DNA of 35,664 nucleotides from assembly GCA_021842405.1 (NCBI GenBank), contig JAKBZR010000029.1, positions 1-35,664 of the forward strand. The letters run 5' to 3'. The notes beneath the pieces were generated by a model. That model saw nothing but the letters and a program-made list of their open reading frames with translations, was not told where the DNA came from and did no database searches. Below, in pieces: positions 15,251 through 23,557 of this stretch (position 1 is its first letter; every line of letters starts with the position of its first letter). The DNA is from a bacterium. GTDB taxonomy: Bacteria; Armatimonadota; Chthonomonadetes; Chthonomonadales; JAMCWF01. Position numbers and translations under genes: made by a program.

Positions 15251-16850
15251 CAACCGGTTTTGCAAAAAGGCGATCAAGAATCGGCCACCAGTGATAATCG
15301 TAAACGTACGAGATATCAAAAAGCATTACTCCTTGTGAATTCCGAATTGCCGCTTTCACCGCATCAGCAAATCGCTTTGGATGTCCCGCGAAATCCTGCA
15401 GATAAATCCCAGCGTACACATAAGTGGCACTGTGCACCGCCTTTTCTGAGAGACGGGCCGCCGCCTCCACCGTAGCATCGGGATCGGTGCCGATCATCTG
15501 GGCATCCCGTAAGGTTGGAACCTTATAGTAACATCCAGTGGTGAGAAAGTCGAGGTAATCGGCGTAACCCGTCTCACTGTAATCGTCAGGAGTCCAGTTT
15601 AAATGTATCGAATAACGAGGACTGCCCCAATTAACCCCTACCGGGTAGTAATCGCCGTACCACGACCCCACATAAGCCCCCACCAGCACTTGCGGTTTAA
15701 TTTGATGGACGGTTTGAACCACCTTGCCCAGAAAATGTTGAATTTGAAGGGCGCGCCACTGCAGCCATCGCTTAAAAAGCGGCCCCCGGATGATTGGATC
15801 ACCGGGTATCGGGTTGTAGGAGAGTACATCTCCCGGCCAACTTTGCACCGGATGGCCGGTCCATTGTGAAAAGGAGGTGCGGCTCGCAGGGCTGAAATCG
15901 TTATAAATGTCGGCGTACCTCATCCGATCCAACACGATGGCGTCCACGTCGTAATGACTCACCACCTCCTTAATTAGGCTCAACTCGTAAGCCTGCACGG
16001 CCGGTAAAATCGGGTTTACAAAAGCGGCAATCCGCTCATCCGGCGCTTGAGTGATTGGAACGAGCTGCGTCTGCAATCTGAACCGATCTCTATCTCCTGG
16101 ATGAAGGTTGTTCACTGCCCATTTTGCATACGAATTTCCTAGCAATAAAATCTGACCTCCATCCGACGCCTGTAGCCGTCCGGCCCCCCACAACGACGGA
16201 TTTACATATCCCTCAACCCGCTGATTATCGCTCATCAAAACCGCCAGGCTCGTTTTACCGGACTGTAAAGGGGGCAGCTCTTCGTCCTGCTGATAGATAA
16301 GCGGCCGAGATGGATCGGATGGCTCACCGGGCGTTCGAATGGGCAGCTTTGAGCCATCGGCTGCGATCAAGGTACGGTTGGGCAAACAAGCGATGGACTG
16401 CCACTGAGGGCGCTGATAGGCAAGGCCAATTCCAAACATCTTATGGCCTTCGGAAAATACGTTGAAGTTGGCAGCCACCGCAATCCCGGCCTGATGCGCA
16501 TCGTTGATAAAGGCCTGCAAGACATCGAAATTCGGGTAATGGATGCCTTTCCAGGTGGTTAAGTGGGTTGCGATCCGGCTATTATAAAGCACCTGCCCCA
16601 CCACCGGTTTCACATCCACCACGATTAAATTGATATGGGCGGCCTTGCAACGTGATACCATATCAGCGACACCGGCCGCGTTGGTGGTTCGAGCTAGATT
16701 TGCGGCGCCATCCACCCACATAACGCGTCCTTCCAAACCGAGATCGGTGGTCAGGACGCGGCTGATGTCGAATGATCGAGCCGCCTCAACCGGACAGATC
16801 GTCAAAAACCCAAGAACGATCCAGGCGATCCGCTTGCAGCAGCGTTTCAT
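15174..16850 (-). CDS. Exported GHL10 (DUF187) family putative glycosidase
   Basis: A 558-residue protein with signal peptide (IAWIVLGFLTICPVEAA) and a TIM-barrel body of the glycosyl hydrolase-like 10 family: INLIVVDVKPVVGQVLYNS, then HQAGIAVAANFNVFSEG, VDAIVLDRMRYADIYNDF and VLVGAYVGSWYGDYY. GHL10 proteins are thought to act on cell-envelope or environmental glycans, but their reactions are mostly unproven. The ATG at 16850 overlaps the preceding stop as ATGA, which fixes the start and shows translational coupling; a longer reading frame to 16898 is less likely. It belongs to the 22473-14321 unit that begins with heptose-activation genes, so a role in surface-polysaccharide handling is plausible by context. 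Confidence 0.87.
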   Translation of the reverse strand: MKRCCKRIAWIVLGFLTICPVEAARSFDISRVLTTDLGLEGRVMWVDGAANLARTTNAAGVADMVSRCKAAHINLIVVDVKPVVGQVLYNSRIATHLTTWKGIHYPNFDVLQAFINDAHQAGIAVAANFNVFSEGHKMFGIGLAYQRPQWQSIACLPNRTLIAADGSKLPIRTPGEPSDPSRPLIYQQDEELPPLQSGKTSLAVLMSDNQRVEGYVNPSLWGAGRLQASDGGQILLLGNSYAKWAVNNLHPGDRDRFRLQTQLVPITQAPDERIAAFVNPILPAVQAYELSLIKEVVSHYDVDAIVLDRMRYADIYNDFSPASRTSFSQWTGHPVQSWPGDVLSYNPIPGDPIIRGPLFKRWLQWRALQIQHFLGKVVQTVHQIKPQVLVGAYVGSWYGDYYPVGVNWGSPRYSIHLNWTPDDYSETGYADYLDFLTTGCYYKVPTLRDAQMIGTDPDATVEAAARLSEKAVHSATYVYAGIYLQDFAGHPKRFADAVKAAIRNSQGVMLFDISYVYDYHWWPILDRLFAKPVDAPHEHLNLLAQIRSAVAGSTPPNQ

Positions 16851-17452
16851 TGCCTCACCACCACCGAGATCGGATAAGAGGAACCACCCAGCGGCCACGT
16901 TTCGATATCAACCGTTCGATGCTCATTGGGTTTCAAATGGATGGAGGTGATCCGGTAGTCGTGTGGCGGTACGGTTGGCGGCACCACATAAATTCGGCCG
17001 TTAATGGCAAAGATTCCGGCGGCTGGGCCGGCTCCGGGATCAAACATCAAACTTACCGCTTGCCGTCGGTTGGTTGGGTTGGTCAATGTAAGCTGTATGC
17101 GATAGGTGACCCCATAGTTGCCATTGAGGTGATTACCGTCCGCATCTCGAACCGGGTCATCTCCAACCGAAATGAACGTCCAGTGCTGGCCGGCCGTGTA
17201 GTCGGCGCTGATCGAAAGATTGGGGCTGACGTAGACATCACTCGTGCGGGCTAAAGCGTTTTGCTGCCGATTGCTGGCCGCCACCGAAATTGATTTCAAC
17301 CAGTAATTGCTCGATGAACTATTATGAGGCAATTCACCCGGCTTGGTGGCCAGCACCGTTAAGTAACATTGAGACCCGCTCTTAATCGGGCGGACTTGGA
17401 TAATGCCGCTGACCACATCGCCCGGCCCGACCCGCTGCACCACCAGCGGCAA
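16847..17452 (-). CDS. C-terminal part of a TGA-interrupted exported protein
   Basis: 201 residues from a TTG (17452) that has no ribosome site. The frame is continuous upstream through 28 more sense codons (running ...GLRFFSKQQHGIGIIVHLAA...) back to a TGA at 17537-17539. That TGA ends the gene 17537-18766 in the same frame. The sequence is strand-rich with motifs such as LVVQRVGPGDVVSGIIQVRP and SADYTAGQHWTFISVGDDP. It continues the pattern of the N-terminal part, so it is best read as the other half of one 639-codon protein. It ends in an ATGA overlap with the GHL10 gene. As a separate gene it is doubtful; as a coding segment it is well supported. The molecular function is unknown. Confidence 0.7.
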   Translation of the reverse strand: MPLVVQRVGPGDVVSGIIQVRPIKSGSQCYLTVLATKPGELPHNSSSSNYWLKSISVAASNRQQNALARTSDVYVSPNLSISADYTAGQHWTFISVGDDPVRDADGNHLNGNYGVTYRIQLTLTNPTNRRQAVSLMFDPGAGPAAGIFAINGRIYVVPPTVPPHDYRITSIHLKPNEHRTVDIETWPLGGSSYPISVVVRQ

Positions 17453-17536
17453 TTCCGATTTGGCTGCTAAATGGACGATGATTCCGATTCCATGTTGTTG
17501 TTTCGAAAAGAATCGCAGGCCGGCGCTGAATCCGGA

Positions 17537-18766
17537 TCATACAGCGAAGTGTTGAGGCGCAGCCGATCCGCTGATCACCTGCAAAACGGCCTCCTTTTCC
17601 TCTGGATTGACGACCACCACACTGAAACCAATTACCCGGTTGATCGCGCTGATGTGATGATAAAGGAGCCTGGTTGTGCCTTCTGCCAGCAAAGGGCCGG
17701 AGTAGAGGGCGCCGTATCTGGAAATACGCTCCGGATTATTGCTATACAAAAGTGAAGAGAGGAGCGGGCGCTGAAGCACGAGATTGCGGATTTCCACCCT
17801 GGCGTTTGCGGTACGAGTTAAATTGCCGCTTCCTCTCATCTCCACCTTCACATCCGCCCATGCGGATTGGCCTGGCCCGATCGGATGCAGGGCGGAAATG
17901 GAGACCGGTCTCCACCCAGCATGCGGTCGTAGCTTCACAATCGGGGATATCGCCGTTAAAACCGCCACCCGCTGCACCGATGCCGGTGCTGGATTACCGG
18001 TTATCTCGGCATGACCCACTCCCGTGATCTCCCCCGCATAATAGCGGGAAACGATGAAACAGGCCGCCTCTCCGTCAGGACTTCTCACCACCAGCTTGCC
18101 ATCTATGGCGCCGCTGGCCGACACACGAATTATCTTTCCGCTTGTATTGAGGCTCAGCCGACCGCTTCCCAAAACCAGATGGGTTGAGAAGTCGTTATCA
18201 TCGAATCCGCCGACCCGCACCGTTTTGGTTTCACCAACCGGAATGACCAACCGGCTCGCCGAGAGACGAATGGGCGGAAGCGTGATGAGCCGCCGAATCT
18301 GAGCGGCCCACTGCATCGCCAATCCGATTGGCGAGCGGCCTGCTTTCTCCGCTTCATTTCGAGTCACGTAAAGCAACAGGTTCTCACCGATCTTCAAGCT
18401 AACCGGATTACGTCCGCTGATGCGTAATTGGTTGGCGATATTGCCGCGCTGGAGCGCCCTTCGTAAACGATTGGCCGCGATGGTGGCTCTTTTAACCGGA
18501 GAGAGCCCCTCATTGCGCGCTCGGACGGTCAGCACTACCCGGTGATAGATCAGCAATTCGGCCGCGCGCCCATCGTTCATCGAGCGCACGCTCACCGGCG
18601 GGATTCGCCGCGCCAGCGACACTTTCGGGGCAGCCAGCAGCAGACAAAACGGCAGCAAGCGCCAGAACAGGTTCCTTTTCAAACGCCTCAAACAATCGGC
18701 GTACGGAAAGAGTACGTTAATTCGTCGTGCTCTCGATAAATTGGAAATGATGTGCAATTCGTTCAC
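17537..18766 (-). CDS. N-terminal part of a TGA-interrupted exported protein
   Basis: 409 residues with a long basic leader and a signal-like helix (LFWRLLPFCLLLAAPKVSLA). It then has a region of beta strands (RLSLNTSGKIIRVSASG, VRSPDGEAACFIVSRYY) and a C-terminal stretch typical of bacterial surface proteins (YSNNPERISRYGALYSG, RLLYHHISAINRVIGFSVVV). It stops at TGA 17537-17539, after which the same frame stays open for another 230 codons (see 16847-17452). The GTG start at 18766 overlaps the rfbD stop as GTGA, implying coupling. Nearby genes use TGA as a normal stop (for example the sulfate-operon ATPase and the ATGA/GTGA overlaps), so a recoded genetic code is unlikely. A nonsense mutation or a base error is the simplest reading. 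Confidence 0.75.
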   Translation of the reverse strand: MNELHIISNLSRARRINVLFPYADCLRRLKRNLFWRLLPFCLLLAAPKVSLARRIPPVSVRSMNDGRAAELLIYHRVVLTVRARNEGLSPVKRATIAANRLRRALQRGNIANQLRISGRNPVSLKIGENLLLYVTRNEAEKAGRSPIGLAMQWAAQIRRLITLPPIRLSASRLVIPVGETKTVRVGGFDDNDFSTHLVLGSGRLSLNTSGKIIRVSASGAIDGKLVVRSPDGEAACFIVSRYYAGEITGVGHAEITGNPAPASVQRVAVLTAISPIVKLRPHAGWRPVSISALHPIGPGQSAWADVKVEMRGSGNLTRTANARVEIRNLVLQRPLLSSLLYSNNPERISRYGALYSGPLLAEGTTRLLYHHISAINRVIGFSVVVVNPEEKEAVLQVISGSAAPQHFAV

Positions 18767-19650
18767 TCCATCCGATGTATAAAATCGTTCAGCGCTTCCG
18801 GCCAGGGGCGCAGATCATCCATTCCCTGCATCTCCAGCGCCAATCGCCGTAGAGCGGAGTTGACCGGCCTGCGAGTCGGGCTTGGCCATTCGCTGGAAGG
18901 GATCGGTTTCAGCAAGGTCTCTTTATTCAATATGCCGGCTGACCTCGCTAGCTCCAGAGTTTTCTGCGCGAACTCATACCATGAGCAGGTACCCGCATTG
19001 CACACATGATAAATCCCATACCTCTCACCGCTCACGATTCGTTCCAGCTTGCGACTCAAATCCACGGTGTAAGTCGGAGAGCCATACTGATCCGACACGA
19101 CCTGCAGCTCCGGGCGCACCCTGGCCGCCTCGATGATGGTGCGCGGGAAACATCGTCCATAAAATCCAAATAACCAGGATGTCCGAACGATCCAAAACCG
19201 TTTACAAAGCGATTGAACCAGTTTTTCAGCGGCCAGCTTGCTGCCGCCGTAATGACCGAGCGGATTGGGATGATCCGACTCAACGTAAGGCTCGCCTTTG
19301 GTTCCGTCAAACACGAAATCGGTGCTGATCAAGCAAAGCGGAATTTCAAGCTTGGCGCAGGCCGCGGCCACGTTCTCGGTGCCGTCGGTATTCACTTGGT
19401 AAGCGAGAATGGGGTTGCGCTCACAGCCATCCACATCGGTATAGGCGGCGGTGTGAATTACCACTCGAGGCCGATTGTCCCCCAATAAAAAATCCCTCAC
19501 CGCTGCTCGATTGGTCAAATCAACTGGTTTGTCCACTTGTCTTACATCGGTGGCTATAACCGTATGCCCGGCCTGCCGCAGCACCTCGCATAGATCGGTG
19601 CCGAGCATTCCGGCCGCGCCGGTTACCAATATCTTGAAATCAATCGCCAT
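18763..19650 (-). CDS. rfbD: dTDP-4-dehydrorhamnose reductase (RmlD/RfbD)
   Basis: 295 residues of the extended short-chain dehydrogenase type. The NAD(P)-binding motif GAAGMLG is at residues 11-17. HTAAYTDVDGCERNP and the catalytic STDFVFDG with YGGSK follow in order. C-terminal motifs include RTSWLFG, VSDQYGSPTYTVDL and SSEWPSPTRRPVNS. It makes the last step of dTDP-L-rhamnose synthesis, reducing dTDP-4-keto-L-rhamnose. The genes rfbA, rfbB and rfbC are not in the window. The start ATG at 19650 follows AGGGTGAAGG. It lies 51 bases after the UbiA-family gene and overlaps the next gene by 4 bases. Rhamnose would serve LPS O-antigen or another surface glycan. Confidence 0.93.
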   Translation of the reverse strand: MAIDFKILVTGAAGMLGTDLCEVLRQAGHTVIATDVRQVDKPVDLTNRAAVRDFLLGDNRPRVVIHTAAYTDVDGCERNPILAYQVNTDGTENVAAACAKLEIPLCLISTDFVFDGTKGEPYVESDHPNPLGHYGGSKLAAEKLVQSLCKRFWIVRTSWLFGFYGRCFPRTIIEAARVRPELQVVSDQYGSPTYTVDLSRKLERIVSGERYGIYHVCNAGTCSWYEFAQKTLELARSAGILNKETLLKPIPSSEWPSPTRRPVNSALRRLALEMQGMDDLRPWPEALNDFIHRME

Positions 19651-19701
19651 CCTTCACCCTTTCCGCTCGAATGAATTGCAACTTACCACCCACGATGAAG
19701 C

Positions 19702-20646
19702 CTACTTAAACTGGAATGCGATCGCCACTTCAGCGATCCATAGGATAAGGTTTAACTGCAAAGGCCGGTCCTCCAGCACCAGCAATTCCGGGCTGCCGCC
19801 CCGGTGTTTGAGGTGAATCAAATAGAGGTACCGAAACAAGCCGTAGATCACGTTGGGCAATGTGACTAAAATCCAGTGGTGCTCCTCAGCCGTAGGAGAG
19901 GAGATCGTGTAGAAAGAGTAGGACACGATGACACCTGCGCATACAATTGCGATCATCTGGTCTAAAAACGGCAGCGAGTAATGATCCAACGTGCTCCGGT
20001 GATTGCCGGCATCGCCGGCCAGCATCACGATCTCATTGCGGCGCTTGCCGAACCCCAGAAATAGGCTGAGTAGAAAGGTGCAGACCAGCAGCCAGGCCGA
20101 TATCGGAACGTTGATGGCCACCGCGCCGGCTACCGCACGTAAAACGAATCCGGCCGCGATGACCAGCACATCCAGTATCACCTGATGCTTGAACCAGAAG
20201 GAGTAGCTGGTCTGCAGCAGAACGTAAGCGGCGGCGACGATGCCGAGACTTAAGTTGATGATGAATGCAGCGGCAATCCCCCCTACCCCCAATACCAGTG
20301 CGGCGAAGAGCGCAACTGAAATCGGCAACACGCCCGATGCGATCGCACGAAATCGTTTTTCCGGGTGAAGCCGATCTTGCTCACGATCCATCACATCATT
20401 GACAAGATAGATGGCGGAAGAGACAAAACAAAATGCAACGAACGCGCTGGATGTCAGGAAAAGCAGGCGATAGTTGGTTAAATTGTTGGTGAAGAGTAAA
20501 GCGGCAAAAACAAACAGGTTCTTGATGGCCTGCTTGGGACGGGTTGCCCCCCAGAGCTCTTTAGCCAGTGAAAGCACATTGCGATTTGATGAAGAGGGGT
20601 TTTCCGTTACAGAATTCTCCTGGTTGGTCGGTACCGTTTTCACCAC
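19702..20646 (-). CDS. UbiA-family prenyltransferase, decaprenyl-phosphate phosphoribosyltransferase-like
   Basis: A 314-residue membrane protein with about eight hydrophobic helices. The first Asp-rich motif NDVMDREQD (residues 83-91) binds the prenyl phosphate through magnesium. RLHPEKRFRAIASG after it is typical of the DPPR synthase branch of UbiA enzymes, which moves phosphoribose onto a polyprenyl phosphate in arabinan precursor synthesis. A second polar motif lies near GFGKRRNEIVML. Start: GTG at 20646, with a GGAG about 12 bases upstream. It lies between the heptose kinase (37 bases before) and rfbD (51 bases after), so a polyprenyl-linked sugar for a surface polymer is a fair inference. 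The true acceptor is not visible. Confidence 0.85.
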   Translation of the reverse strand: MVKTVPTNQENSVTENPSSSNRNVLSLAKELWGATRPKQAIKNLFVFAALLFTNNLTNYRLLFLTSSAFVAFCFVSSAIYLVNDVMDREQDRLHPEKRFRAIASGVLPISVALFAALVLGVGGIAAAFIINLSLGIVAAAYVLLQTSYSFWFKHQVILDVLVIAAGFVLRAVAGAVAINVPISAWLLVCTFLLSLFLGFGKRRNEIVMLAGDAGNHRSTLDHYSLPFLDQMIAIVCAGVIVSYSFYTISSPTAEEHHWILVTLPNVIYGLFRYLYLIHLKHRGGSPELLVLEDRPLQLNLILWIAEVAIAFQFK

Positions 20647-20683
20647 CGTGTTGAAATCTCCAAAACGCTACCTATTGCTAGAG

Positions 20684-21664
20684 TTAATCGTCCCAGTCGT
20701 TGAGCAGCTCTTCAATGGTTACCGTAGCAACGCCCACCTTCTGAACGACACAGGCCGCCGCGTGGTTGGCGATGATCGCCGACTCTTCCAGACTCGCACC
20801 GACAACCAAGGCCATTGTCATCACCGAAATGACCGTATCACCGGCGCCGGCGACATCGGCCACCTCCACCGGATGAGCGGGGACGTGATGAGCGTCACCC
20901 GACGCCCCTCCGAACGAAAGACCGCACGCGCCCCGCGTGATGACTATCGTCTCCACCTCTAAACGGCGCGCGAGCTGATGAATGGCATGGCTGACCGACT
21001 GATCGCTGTCAATCGGGCCGCTGGTAAGACTGCCCGCTTCGAGCTGATTAAAGCTCAAAATGTTGCAGCCGGCAAGCAATTGTGCGTTGATCGGCTTGGG
21101 ATTGGCGCTGCGTAAAATACCCTTCTGACCGGCAATCTTGATTGCTTCTGCGGCGATCACCGGTGTGAGGACGCCCTTCGCATAGTCTGAAATAAGGAGT
21201 GCGCCGCAATCGTCCAGGTCACGGCTTAATCTCCCGATCAGCCCCTCGGCGGTTGAATCGGCAATCGCATCGGTCTCCTCTCGATCAATCCGCAGTGCCT
21301 GTTGATTGTGAGCCAGCACTCTCGTTTTTCGAGTGGTTCGGCGCTGTGGATCAAAAACGATCCCAGCCGTATCAGCCCCGTGGTGTTTCAATTCAGACAC
21401 CAGACGATCTCCAGCTAAATCTTTCCCCACCACTCCGAAAACTCGAACCCGGGCGCCAAGCGCCATTAAATTAGCGACCACATTGGCGGCGCCGCCCGGC
21501 GCATGGGTCTCGCGGTCTACCTCGACCACCATAACGGGCGCTTCCGGGGAGATACGGGTTGCCCGACCCCACAGGTACTCATCGAGCATCAGGTCGCCCA
21601 ATACGGCCACGTTAAGCCGCTCGAATCTCTTTACTATATCCTGGTAGCGTTGCGCTTTGATCAT
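20684..21664 (-). CDS. rfaE1: D-glycero-beta-D-manno-heptose-7-phosphate kinase (PfkB type)
   Basis: 326 residues, PfkB/ribokinase fold. Substrate-loop motifs VLGDLMLDEYLWGRATRISP and APGGAANVVANL are typical of the HldE N-terminal domain. The catalytic Asp is in DVAGAGDTV, the ATP-site motif near the C-terminus. It phosphorylates heptose-7-phosphate at C1 for ADP-heptose and hence the LPS inner core. In E. coli this domain is fused to the adenylyltransferase. Here the two are separate genes, with rfaE2 about 300 bases upstream across a repeat-filled gap. The ATG at 21664 starts the block of tightly spaced minus-strand genes. Confidence 0.93.
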   Translation of the reverse strand: MIKAQRYQDIVKRFERLNVAVLGDLMLDEYLWGRATRISPEAPVMVVEVDRETHAPGGAANVVANLMALGARVRVFGVVGKDLAGDRLVSELKHHGADTAGIVFDPQRRTTRKTRVLAHNQQALRIDREETDAIADSTAEGLIGRLSRDLDDCGALLISDYAKGVLTPVIAAEAIKIAGQKGILRSANPKPINAQLLAGCNILSFNQLEAGSLTSGPIDSDQSVSHAIHQLARRLEVETIVITRGACGLSFGGASGDAHHVPAHPVEVADVAGAGDTVISVMTMALVVGASLEESAIIANHAAACVVQKVGVATVTIEELLNDWDD

Positions 21665-21754
21665 CGAGTAGATGTTGCTTCACTAGCTCTGACAAATAGT
21701 GATTATTGAAAACATTTATTAATAGACACATGAGAATTCACTTCTCTTGGGATG

Positions 21755-21860
21755 AGCATCGCACCATCGGTAGCCATCCCCACCCTAATCCACCCCCTCA
21801 AGGGAGGGAATATTTGCCCTCTCCAAACTTGGAGCGGAGACAGGGGTGAAAACCTTCCAA
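21755..21860. repeat. GC-rich repeat fragment between rfaE1 and rfaE2
   Basis: Contains CCCCTCAAGGGAGGG and CCTCTCCAAACTTGGAGCGG, the inverted form of the CTCCAAGTTTGGGGAGG module at 11497. No gene was found in the 299-base gap 21665-21963. The repeat separates two genes that would otherwise form one operon. Confidence 0.5.
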
Positions 21861-21963
21861 CTGAATTATCCAGAGAACAGAATTCATTCATAATGTCAAA
21901 TATATTAAGACCGGTGTAATAAATGCCGTTGTACACGAGACAAGGAATTGGGAGCCTGCTACT

Positions 21964-22473
21964 CTACTCTTCACACATCAGCTTTGCCAGCTCTTCCGCC
22001 GCCAGGCGTTCCAACATCTGAGTAGTGCTTCGCCCCGGAACCAGCGGTGTCACCACCACCTTCCCCCCCATCGAACGGACGAGCGGCGCCTCCGGAATAA
22101 CACCCGGAGTATAATCACCGCCCTTCACATAGATATCGGGGCGGATCCTCTTGAGGAGGTTGTGCGCGGTCTCCTCATCATAAATGGCCACGTAGCTCAC
22201 CGAGCTGAGCGCGGCCAACATTTCCGCCCGCTCCTCCTGTGGGTTAATCGGCCGGCCGACCCCTTTCAATTGGCGAACCGAGCGATCGCTGTTCAGTCCT
22301 ACCACCAAACAATCGCCCAGTTCACGGGCGGCATGCAGGTAGCGAACGTGGCCGAGGTGGAGCAGGTCGAAACATCCGTTGGTGGCCACGATACGTTCCC
22401 CAGCCGATCTTCTTTGATTCAGTGCAATTTCAAGCTTATCCCAATCGCTATATATCTTATCGGTTAATTCCAA
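21964..22473 (-). CDS. rfaE2: D-glycero-beta-D-manno-heptose 1-phosphate adenylyltransferase
   Basis: 169 residues, nucleotidyltransferase fold. TNGCFDLLHLGHVRYL carries the HxGH active-site motif (His39, His42). LKRIRPDIYVKGGDY and the late GRSTTQMLERL motif (ATP contact) are characteristic of the HldE C-terminal domain. It joins AMP to heptose-1-phosphate, giving ADP-heptose. Start: TTG at 22473 with GTGGAG 7 bases upstream; no in-frame ATG fits. Together with rfaE1 it indicates heptose-containing LPS or an ADP-heptose-dependent glycan, and thus an outer membrane. Confidence 0.94.
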   Translation of the reverse strand: MELTDKIYSDWDKLEIALNQRRSAGERIVATNGCFDLLHLGHVRYLHAARELGDCLVVGLNSDRSVRQLKGVGRPINPQEERAEMLAALSSVSYVAIYDEETAHNLLKRIRPDIYVKGGDYTPGVIPEAPLVRSMGGKVVVTPLVPGRSTTQMLERLAAEELAKLMCEE

Positions 22474-22707
22474 ACAAATGCTCCACTTTCAAACGGTTAA
22501 CCCGATTTCGTTCACAGTGCCGTCGAAAATATCATCGCACTATTTTAGCATATTGGCATTTGTAGTCGCCGACCTTAGATTAGCTAAAATGAACGGCTCT
22601 CACTCACGCACGGTTACGAAATGAGAGGGAAAAGTGGTATTACTTTCGTTACCGCAGCCTTGGGATGATTCTTGGATGATCACTGCACCCGCTGAATGAG
22701 CCACGTA

Positions 22708-22818
22708 TGAGGATGTTGAAAGATACGCTAACACCCCTGGATCGTCATTCCGGCCTGCGGCAGGCAGGCGGGAGTGACGAAACGGAGGGCTTCGGCGACT
22801 TTTTCAACAACCTCTTAA
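22708..22818. repeat. Short repeat element, TTAAGAGGTTGTTGAAAA family
   Basis: The right end TTTTTCAACAACCTCTTAA (22800-22818) faces a weaker left end GAGGATGTTGAAAGA (22709-22723). A GTCATTCC...GGAGTGACGAA palindrome holding CCTGCGGCAGGCAGG lies inside. A half copy (CGACTTTTTCAACAC) sits after rdgB at 23465-23507. The remainder of the 22474-22861 gap shows no gene. Confidence 0.6.
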
Positions 22819-22861
22819 ATCATTCAATCATTCTTCACAGGTCAAGGAGGAGGAGACTTTT

Positions 22862-23467
22862 TTGAATCCGATCCTGGTTATTGCAACGAACAATCTTAAA
22901 AAGGGGCGGGAGATGGCCACCTTTCTGGATGATCTCTTGTTCGAGTTAAAATATTTAACCGATTTTCCGCCTCAACCCGAAGTGGAGGAGATCGGCGCGT
23001 CCTATCTTGAAAATGCAACCCTCAAGGCGGTCGCTGCCGCCAAAGCCACCGGCTGCTTGGCCATCGCTGACGACGCCGGACTTGAAATTGATGCGCTGAA
23101 TGGGGCGCCGGGCCTCTATTCGCGCCGGTTTGCGGGCGAAGATACACCCTGGCCGGAAAAGATGAGCCAATTATTGAACCTGCTCCGGGATGTGCCGGAA
23201 GCAAAGCGCACGTGCCGATTTCACTGCGCCATCTCAATCGCCGGTCCGGACGGCCATGTACAGCACGCAGAAGGTATTTGCGAGGGGCGCATAGCATACG
23301 AAATGAAGGGTAGTTACGGTTTTGGATACGACCCTATCTTTCTGCTGCCAAAGCGGGGCCTTCATATGGCGGAGCTGCCGCCGGCGGAAAAGAACCTCAT
23401 CAGCCACCGGGCGCAAGCCATGAAGGTCGCCCGAGAAATATTGAAATCGCTGCGCGCGGAATTATGA
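22862..23467 (+). CDS. rdgB: XTP/dITP diphosphatase (RdgB/HAM1 family)
   Basis: 201 residues of the non-canonical purine NTP pyrophosphatase family, which removes dITP, XTP and similar nucleotides from the pool. The N-terminal motif VIATNNLKKGREM binds the phosphates. Also present are EEIGASYLENATLKA, ADDAGLEIDALNGAPGLYSRRFAGE (the catalytic Asp loop) and GSYGFGYDPIF with SHRAQA near the end. Length is standard. The start is TTG at 22862 with a very strong AAGGAGGAGGAG ribosome site 6 bases upstream. A half repeat separates it from the SpoIIM gene 90 bases downstream. Confidence 0.96.
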   Translation: MNPILVIATNNLKKGREMATFLDDLLFELKYLTDFPPQPEVEEIGASYLENATLKAVAAAKATGCLAIADDAGLEIDALNGAPGLYSRRFAGEDTPWPEKMSQLLNLLRDVPEAKRTCRFHCAISIAGPDGHVQHAEGICEGRIAYEMKGSYGFGYDPIFLLPKRGLHMAELPPAEKNLISHRAQAMKVAREILKSLRAEL

Positions 23468-23557
23468 CGAAGCAGCGGGATCCAGCGACTTTTTCAACAC
23501 CCCCTTGGGGTAATCTACATTCGGCACGTATCTACCATTTATGAACGGTGACTCCGG

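Noticed and set aside
17537-17539. TGA as a sense codon (Trp/Gly code or selenocysteine)
   Set aside because: Many genes in the window end in TGA, including overlap stops, so the code is standard; no SECIS-like hairpin or Sec-type redox motif is evident around the site.
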